Source: an uncultured Ignavibacteria bacterium
Lineage (GTDB): Bacteria; Bacteroidota; Ignavibacteria; Kapaibacteriales; UBA2268
DNA length: 38,657 nt
Assembly: GCA_903862655.1 (NCBI GenBank)
Contig: CAIOZA010000139.1
Span: forward strand, 79,311-117,967
Direction of reading: 5' to 3'
Position 1 is the stretch's first letter; every line of letters starts with the position of its first letter. Below are positions 34,501 through 38,657 of the stretch, in pieces. Below the pieces are notes generated by a model. That model had not been told where the DNA came from. It saw only the letters and a list, made by a program, of their open reading frames with translations, and did not search any database. The position numbers were made by a program, and so were the translations under genes.

Positions 34501-35723
34501 GAACCTGGTGCAGTTAATGGTTGATTGCGCCATGCACCAACTGTCAATGCTTTGAAAGAACCAGTCACGTCACCACCTGCATAAGCGGCTCTCCAGTCGT
34601 TTGTGATCTGACTGTAAGTATAAACCTGACCATCTAATGTAGGCTGGTTGAACAAGTTGATGTTCCATAATTTATTAACTGTGTTATTATTATAAGCACC
34701 GTTAACATCACCGAACATAGTTGTTGCAACCCATTGGTTGGTTACGGAATTGTACATGTAAACCTGACCAGAAGTTGGGGCAGTAACATTTAGAGGAATA
34801 TTACGGAATCCGCCAACCTGTGGATTTCTGTATGTACCATAAAGATCGCCACCAGCTGGTGTACCAATATGAACGAAGTAATCATGAACTTCTTGACCAA
34901 GATCTTCGTTAAGAATTGTTCCGTTCAAAATTTTGTCAGTTGTAACAGCGTCGGGACCGATTTTACCGTTTGTAACGGCAAGATCATTGATCTTTGCTGT
35001 TGTAACGTTCAAATCAGCAAGTTTAAGAGTAGTAACAGCACCATTGAAGATACGATCTGTTTTAACTGCTCCTGGAGCAATCAAAGGATCAGGATATGTA
35101 CCTGTAAGGTCACCACTTGCAGGACCGCAAGGAGAGACACAAATATTTGGTGATAATTTATCTTGTGTAATGCTGCCAGGAGGAATATTACGAACAACTG
35201 CTGTAGGATTTAATGTCGGGTTTGGATATGTACCGGCAAGATCACCAGCGGCTGGTCCCCAAGGATTAGCAGAAACGTTAGGAGCTAATTTTGCTTGAGT
35301 AACTGCACCATCAACGATGTTGAGAGCAACAGTAGCTGTATCGGATGTAACAGCCTGAATAGCATTCATAGCTGAAGGAACCGATGAAAGAGGTGTTCTA
35401 GCGAAAGGCTGACCACTACCAACTTTAACTTCCAACCAAAGTTGTTTGTTGAAAGGAACATTGATAGGTGTTCTGCTACCTAGATAAACATTAACGAATC
35501 CACCAACTGAAGAAACATCCTGTGTTTCTGTCCAAAGTGGTGAACCACCATTTTCCTGTGCATAGATCTGGAAGGTTGCTACATAGGAACCATCCTTCAA
35601 CGGACTGTTTGTGTTATCGCGCATACTTGCTTGGTAATTGAATACCTTGGGAATCTGTGCGAAAGCATTATCGGCGCAAAAGACCATTAACGCGATTAAA
35701 CTTAGAAGCAAAAACTTCTTCAT
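31512..35723 (-). CDS. Giant secreted decapeptide-repeat protein (tail-fibre-like)
   Basis: A 1403-residue exported protein with signal peptide MKKFLLLSLIALMVFCADNAFA, a GAGGAG ribosome binding site, and an N-terminal domain common in Bacteroidota surface proteins (PKVFNYQASMRDNTNSPLKDG...SVPSAMNA, to ~120). Several GPASGDLTGTYPDPLI-type motifs, known from phage tail-fibre-like proteins, follow. The bulk is decapeptide repeats of the form D-x-x-V-T-T-x-K-I-x: about six near residues 216-275, about 37 in residues ~478-855 and about 25 in ~931-1185. A C-terminal domain of about 215 residues (WTGSHTFNKQVGF to ISGGWRSF) contains no canonical T9SS sorting domain. The periodicity predicts a beta-solenoid or fibre. 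No enzymatic motif; adhesion or surface-layer role is inferred. Confidence 0.9.
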   Translation of the reverse strand: MKKFLLLSLIALMVFCADNAFAQIPKVFNYQASMRDNTNSPLKDGSYVATFQIYAQENGGSPLWTETQDVSSVGGFVNVYLGSRTPINVPFNKQLWLEVKVGSGQPFARTPLSSVPSAMNAIQAVTSDTATVALNIVDGAVTQAKLAPNVSANPWGPAAGDLAGTYPNPTLNPTAVVRNIPPGSITQDKLSPNICVSPCGPASGDLTGTYPDPLIAPGAVKTDRIFNGAVTTLKLADLNVTTAKINDLAVTNGKIGPDAVTTDKILNGTILNEDLGQEVHDYFVHIGTPAGGDLYGTYRNPQVGGFRNIPLNVTAPTSGQVYMYNSVTNQWVATTMFGDVNGAYNNNTVNKLWNINLFNQPTLDGQVYTYSQITNDWRAAYAGGDVTGSFKALTVGAWRNQPLTAPGSVIGDLYMYNGLGWTPAQFKTVGPLVGNGYNAGITVTPLKIRDDAAYLPDGSGSVLWFNGAPGTGTWVASLVNTLNIANSAVTTIKIADAAVTTVKIADAAVTTPKIADLNVTTGKLADNAVTSIKILDANVITTKIADLNVTTAKINDAAVTTPKIADLNVTTGKIADAAVTTVKILDLNVTTEKIANDAITSLKIKDGEVKTVDILDLNVTTTKINDEAVTNPKIADGAVTSAKILDLDVQTIDIAPLAVTTAKIADLNVTNGKLADDAVTTIKILDLNVTTTKIADLNVTTAKIADLNVTNAKLAANAVTTDKIADGTIIAADIADGAVTSAKILDGDVQTIDIANLAVSTGKIADAAVTTVKIADANVTTAKILDLNVTTTKIADLNVTNAKIAANAVTTDKIFDGTILTADLADDAVTTNKILNLNVTTEKINALAVTAAKINDDVAGLGLVKNVGTGALDVNVDDYTIKLNGDFIYVERLDNDLTDGSGIAPFTFNGSAPATVDVNTDVTTIDINGSNQLFVADNAISTAKIQNLAVTTAKIANLAVDNSKLAADAVTTDKILDGTIATADVANLAITNALLADGAVTTLKIVDGSVTDTKLAANSVLTSKIVDLNVTEPKLDNLSVSTRTIVNDAVTSVKILDGTIINADLAVGSVSSATILDATIATADVALLAITNGLLADDAVTTGKILDGTIINADLAAGSVTSTTILDATIVAADLADGAVTSAKILDGTIATADVALLAITNGLLAADAVTTDKILNGTILPADLDLTAAYAWTGSHTFNKQVGFSFPGAWTNTDADYALNVQDGIVINNSKEVAALKIQQNGPNNVNGIQVTMLDPSTIGRAIYASSASSAGQVAEFSTVNARNTAQPAVFISQTNSGAGASLELRNPEFSDNATALYLASGKMVLNTGDASGVANLTLAGNWGSYNVLTITVDITNMPAGVNGQILYLYNAAGIAHTAAGYSIAAGAVHPFLYISGGWRSF
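32168..32930 (-). repeat. 30-bp coding tandem repeats, distal block (about 25 units)
   Basis: Degenerate 30-bp units encode decapeptides such as DGTIINADLA, DGAVTSAKIL and LLAITNGLLA. Longer composite units recur (for example DGTIATADVALLAITNGLLA twice), showing higher-order duplications of several decapeptides at once. Confidence 0.85.
33160..34290 (-). repeat. 30-bp coding tandem repeats, main block (about 37 units)
   Basis: Back-to-back 30-bp units encode DLNVTTAKIA, DAAVTTVKIA, DGAVTSAKIL and near variants with almost no interruption. Many neighbours are identical over most of the 30 bp (for example around 33600-33680), so recent unit amplification or slippage is likely. Confidence 0.9.
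34900..35075 (-). repeat. 30-bp coding tandem repeats, proximal block (about 6 units)
   Basis: Six decapeptide units (NGAVTTLKLA, DLNVTTAKIN, DLAVTNGKIG and so on) lie between the GDLTGTYPDP motif and the next GGDLYGTYRNP motif, separate from the two larger blocks. Confidence 0.8.
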
Positions 35724-35799
35724 TATGAATTACTCCTCGACGGTTGTAAAAAATTTAACATTAATTTTTAAATTGTATTTATATAAAATTTTCTTGACA

Positions 35800-36390
35800 T
35801 TATTTAATTACAACCATTTGGTTGCGTAATGTGTATGGCTGAAAACCAGCAAAACCAGCATTTTGTGCTGGGGAAACAGATAATTCATAAATATAGGTTC
35901 CAGATGACATTCCTTCGTCATTTGTATCCTGTATATTCCATGGAATATCTTTCTGACCGGCGTCCTGAGTTCCGTTAACCAGAACTTTAATTAAATTGCC
36001 AGACACGCTATAGATTTTTAATGAGACATTTGATGTCCCTGATAGATTATAGCGGAAAGTAGTTGCCGAAGTAACAGGATTGGGATAGTTCACCAATTCG
36101 TTAAGGGCAGAAGGCTCTGTAGGGGTTTCTACGTCTGTAATTACAGTTGATGGTATCCAAAATCCCTGCCAAACGTCCATAGATTTACCATTGTAAGTTC
36201 CTGTGACTTTTTCAACGGCTAATTGTCCTATAACACCGGACATATGCATATTTGCAGAATTTTGAGCATCAATCATACCTCCTGAACCAATCACCCATCT
36301 GTCCAGCTTTACAGTCTGTGCAGATAGTTCTCCCGCTCCAAAGTATAGCATTACACCAACAAGCAGAGAGTAGATTAAGCATTTCTTCAT
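35800..36390 (-). CDS. Short secreted protein with T9SS sorting domain
   Basis: A 196-residue protein starting MKKCLIYSLLVGVMLYFGAGELSAQ, a signal peptide. The start at 36390 is chosen because AGGAGT lies eight bases upstream; the longer open frame begins at a TTG. A short domain (WVIGSGGMIDAQNSANMHMSGVIGQLAV...MDVWQGFWIP) is of a kind seen repeatedly in FCB-group exported proteins but has no known function. The C-terminal part (ALNELVNYPNPVTSATTFRYNLS...GTYIYELSVSP...LRNQMVVIK) is a FlgD-like/T9SS type A sorting domain. It lies 76 bp upstream of the decapeptide-repeat gene on the same strand. Confidence 0.88.
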   Translation of the reverse strand: MKKCLIYSLLVGVMLYFGAGELSAQTVKLDRWVIGSGGMIDAQNSANMHMSGVIGQLAVEKVTGTYNGKSMDVWQGFWIPSTVITDVETPTEPSALNELVNYPNPVTSATTFRYNLSGTSNVSLKIYSVSGNLIKVLVNGTQDAGQKDIPWNIQDTNDEGMSSGTYIYELSVSPAQNAGFAGFQPYTLRNQMVVIK

Positions 36391-36397
36391 AATTGTA

Positions 36398-36403
36398 ACT
36401 CCT
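36398..36403 (-). promoter_or_regulatory. Ribosome binding site that decides the start of the short T9SS gene
   Basis: AGGAGT on the minus strand lies between the upstream in-frame TTG (36411) and the ATG at 36390, at correct distance only for the latter. Confidence 0.65.
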
Positions 36404-36411
36404 AAAAACAA

Positions 36412-36877
36412 ATGTAAACAGTTAATTTATTGTAATCAAAATTATATTTCACAGTATAACATAAAACCACTGTGCAAAAATAATGCCATTTTAGCATTAT
36501 GCCTATATTATTAATTATTTGTTTTAAAAATATTTCAACCCAATAGCGAAAATACAACTTTTAAAACTAATTATCAAAAAACTTTTTGAACAAAATCAAA
36601 AGTTTCCTCCTCTTTATAAAAACAGTTTTCAATAAAGAGTACATTTATACTATAAAAATATGATACTTTTGATAAAAATACAAACAATACACCCTAAAAT
36701 ATTACACAAAATAATATTCCAAACTTGATTATATTTAACCGCAAAAAAAAAGAAAGTCCGATTCCCCCATTTGAATCTATTATAAAAATAAGAGAGATTA
36801 AACTTAATTCCAAAATTTTTTTTAAATTGCCACTAAACATAGCTAACTAAATCAGAATTAATATTTTTATCAAGAAA
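36412..36877. other. AT-rich divergent intergenic region
   Basis: 466 bp between the divergent short T9SS gene and rsmB; it must hold promoters for both. Two inverted repeats lie nearer the T9SS gene: CACAGT/ACTGTG (36450-36474, 13-nt spacer) and ATAATGC/GCATTAT (36480-36500, 7-nt spacer), either of which could be an operator. The rest is A/T runs (for example 36740-36760) without an open frame or a convincing promoter. Confidence 0.55.
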
Positions 36878-38290
36878 ATGGAAATCCCTTCACTCGTCGG
36901 ACATTGTGCTGAAGTATTGCGCATAATTTTAAAATCACATCAGCCACCAGACTTAATTTTGTCGCAATACCTTAGATCAAAGAAGTATATCGGCAGTTTT
37001 GACCGAAGGTTTATATCTGAGCTCGTATTTTTTTATCTTAGAATCAAGAGTTTACCGGATTATATATTGAATATTATTGTAAATTCAGGCACTTACAGTG
37101 AGCAGAATACTGAATTTCTTATTAAAGATTCATTACTTATTCTGTTAGTTCTTATTCAACAGAATCTTTTGATCTGCAAAGCTAATTCAGTAATAAGTCA
37201 ACCTAATGAAGAACAATTTTTGAAATTATTTATAACTTCTAATTTAATTGAAAAGGAATTCACCAGGGTTAATTTTGAAGATTTCAAGAAAATTGTTTTA
37301 AATTCTTTCCAGCAATTGAATCTTGAAATTGAATCAAAATATTCAAAGTTAGATTCTGATTTAATTGAGAAAATTGGGATTAGATATGGTCAACAAAGTT
37401 GGATAGTTGATAAAATAATTGAAAAGTATACTTCCAGTTATTCTGATTTAACCATTTTCTTTGATTCATTTCTTGAACCTTCACCTTTAACAATCAGAGT
37501 TGCAAATCAAGCAGATTTACCGGTCATACAAGAGCATTTTTTAAGCATTGCAATTGAAGCAACTAATTGCAACTTATCACCAGTGGCTCTACATTTGAGC
37601 AAGAGATTGGATCTCAATACAGTTCCACCATACAAAGCCGGACGCTTCGAAGTTCAGGACGAGGGTAGCCAGCTAATATCGTTTGCATTGGATCCTCAAC
37701 ATGGTGAATCAATTCTCGATGCATGTGCCGGTGCCGGAGGTAAGTCTATGCATATAGCTTCATTACAACATGATAGCGGTAGGATTGTATCGTGTGATGT
37801 TGAGCTGAGTAAGCTTAAGGAGCTGAATAATCGCTCAGCCAGATGCGGATATAAGTCAATAGAAACCGTACTTGATCATAATCTTGAGAAATTGAACGAA
37901 ACATTCTCTAAAGTTCTTATAGATTCTCCATGTACAGGTATGGGAACAATCCGAAGGAATCCAATACCAAAATGGAGATTGACCGAAGAGTATTTACTAA
38001 AACACGTTGCAAAGCAGGAAAAAATACTTGAGCATTACTCTCAATTTGTTGAGCCCGGTGGAGAGCTAATCTATTCTACATGCTCAATAATGCCCGATGA
38101 AAATGAATTGGTTATAGAGAATTTTCTTTCTGCGCATAAAGAATTCAGACCTTTAGCACTGATGCCATCTTTTAAGAATAATGGGATAGAAATCCCTGAT
38201 TTAGGAGAATCTGACTATCATTTACAGTTATTGCCTTCTAAGCATGGCTGTGATGGCTTTTTTATGGCAAAGCTTCAAAGGAATGACTAA
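36878..38290 (+). CDS. rsmB: 16S rRNA (cytosine-C5) methyltransferase RsmB-like (NOL1/NOP2/Sun family)
   Basis: A 470-residue SAM-dependent RNA methyltransferase. The N-terminal third is a NusB-like helical RNA-binding region (YLRSKKYIGSFDRRFISELVFFYLRIKSLPDYIL). The catalytic half has AGRFEVQDEGSQLISFALDPQHGESILDACAGAGGKSMHIA for SAM binding, IDSPCTGMGTIRRNP with one catalytic Cys at about residue 352, and YSTCSIMPDENE with the other at about 403. Two cysteines are the m5C mechanism signature. Length and NusB part fit RsmB, which modifies C967 of E. coli 16S rRNA; exact target here is inferred. Its stop overlaps the next start (TAATG). Confidence 0.9.
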   Translation: MEIPSLVGHCAEVLRIILKSHQPPDLILSQYLRSKKYIGSFDRRFISELVFFYLRIKSLPDYILNIIVNSGTYSEQNTEFLIKDSLLILLVLIQQNLLICKANSVISQPNEEQFLKLFITSNLIEKEFTRVNFEDFKKIVLNSFQQLNLEIESKYSKLDSDLIEKIGIRYGQQSWIVDKIIEKYTSSYSDLTIFFDSFLEPSPLTIRVANQADLPVIQEHFLSIAIEATNCNLSPVALHLSKRLDLNTVPPYKAGRFEVQDEGSQLISFALDPQHGESILDACAGAGGKSMHIASLQHDSGRIVSCDVELSKLKELNNRSARCGYKSIETVLDHNLEKLNETFSKVLIDSPCTGMGTIRRNPIPKWRLTEEYLLKHVAKQEKILEHYSQFVEPGGELIYSTCSIMPDENELVIENFLSAHKEFRPLALMPSFKNNGIEIPDLGESDYHLQLLPSKHGCDGFFMAKLQRND

Positions 38291-38657
38291 TGTTTCTGAA
38301 TGGTATAAAAAACTTGGTTTTTGATTTTGGTGGAGTGCTTTATGAGATTAATACTGATCTCTCATTGAATGAATTCTTAGATGGTTCATCTAACAAAAGC
38401 ATGGACAGGACTGCTTTTATTAATGATGAGACCTTCATTCTCTTTGAAAAGGGATTAATTTCCGCTGAAGTATTCAGAGACAGAATAAGAATGAGAGTAA
38501 ATGCCAATCTAACGGACATTGAAATAGACAGAATCTGGAATTTAACCTTAATAAAACCTTATATTCAATCAAATGAACTTATTACCGGTTTGAAAGAAAA
38601 ATACAATCTTGCTCTGCTTAGCAATACGAATGAGATACACCATAACTACTTTAAAAA
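38290..38657 (+). CDS. HAD-superfamily hydrolase (YihX-like), 3' end missing
   Basis: An open frame of 122 complete codons running off the right edge. It starts MFLNGIKNLVFDFGGVLYEI, HAD motif I in the DxGGV form typical of the YihX-like subgroup of phosphatases (alpha-glucose-1-phosphate and related substrates). A helical cap region follows, then motif II in ALLSNTNEIHHNYF. Motifs III and IV lie beyond the window. The ATG overlaps the rsmB stop codon by one base, so the two are translationally coupled. The substrate cannot be told from this fragment. Confidence 0.85.
   Translation, partial: MFLNGIKNLVFDFGGVLYEINTDLSLNEFLDGSSNKSMDRTAFINDETFILFEKGLISAEVFRDRIRMRVNANLTDIEIDRIWNLTLIKPYIQSNELITGLKEKYNLALLSNTNEIHHNYFK

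Noticed and set aside
31512-35723. Regular 30-bp repeats that could be mistaken for a CRISPR array
   Set aside because: The repeats are contiguous without unique spacers, keep one long reading frame with a signal peptide and ribosome binding site, and vary in a codon-like manner.
35794-35799. TTGACA matching a perfect -35 box on the plus strand
   Set aside because: No -10 element follows at 16-18 bp, and downstream lies the antisense of the short T9SS gene.

Overview
The window reads as an AT-rich chromosome segment of a free-living bacterium from the Bacteroidota/Chlorobi side of the FCB group. The closest feel is Ignavibacteria- or Kapabacteria-like, inferred from gene content and not from any 16S gene. 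The pointers are several exported proteins ending in type IX secretion (T9SS) type A sorting domains (PNPxxD...GxYxVRI...KFxK), SprB-type repeats, DUF3109 and GT-C/TPR membrane proteins. Several start sites carry clear AGGAG-type ribosome binding sites. No rRNA, tRNA, CRISPR array, prophage or complete insertion sequence was seen.

Left part (1-9.2 kb): a BNR/Asp-box secreted protein cut by the window edge, a small lipoprotein, then a plus-strand housekeeping block. That block is prfB (with an intact programmed +1 frameshift), engB, a minus-strand J-domain gene, a DUF3109 gene, rpoN, a dihydroorotate dehydrogenase-like gene and glyA. Two copies of a MITE-like palindromic element flank engB, and a third lies at 31.3 kb.

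Middle (9.2-20.8 kb): a gingipain-like (C25) protein whose catalytic His and Cys appear to be missing, and an Asp-box T9SS protein. Their 3' ends (sorting domain, stop, two hairpins) are near-duplicates, and both sorting domains carry palindromic elements translated in frame at the same two loops. Then come topA, a 2-Cys peroxiredoxin, and a probable minus-strand operon: S41 protease, membrane protein, response-regulator/histidine-kinase hybrid, a small protein with an internal duplication, and a Gly/Ser/Arg-rich membrane protein.

Right part (20.9-36.4 kb), all minus strand: two tandem TMTC-like GT-C glycosyltransferases with C-terminal TPRs, a 1561-residue SprB-repeat T9SS protein, an Fn3-like secreted protein built from the same modules, a 1403-residue secreted protein dominated by about 70 decapeptide repeats, and a short T9SS protein. 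This looks like a surface-protein locus with candidate glycosylation enzymes beside it. That functional link is inference from position only. The window ends with rsmB (plus strand), translationally coupled to a HAD-family hydrolase cut by the right edge.

The most interesting material is the palindromic elements built into sorting domains, the shared 3' module, the decapeptide array, the catalytically dead-looking C25 protein, and the TMTC-like pair beside the repeat adhesins.
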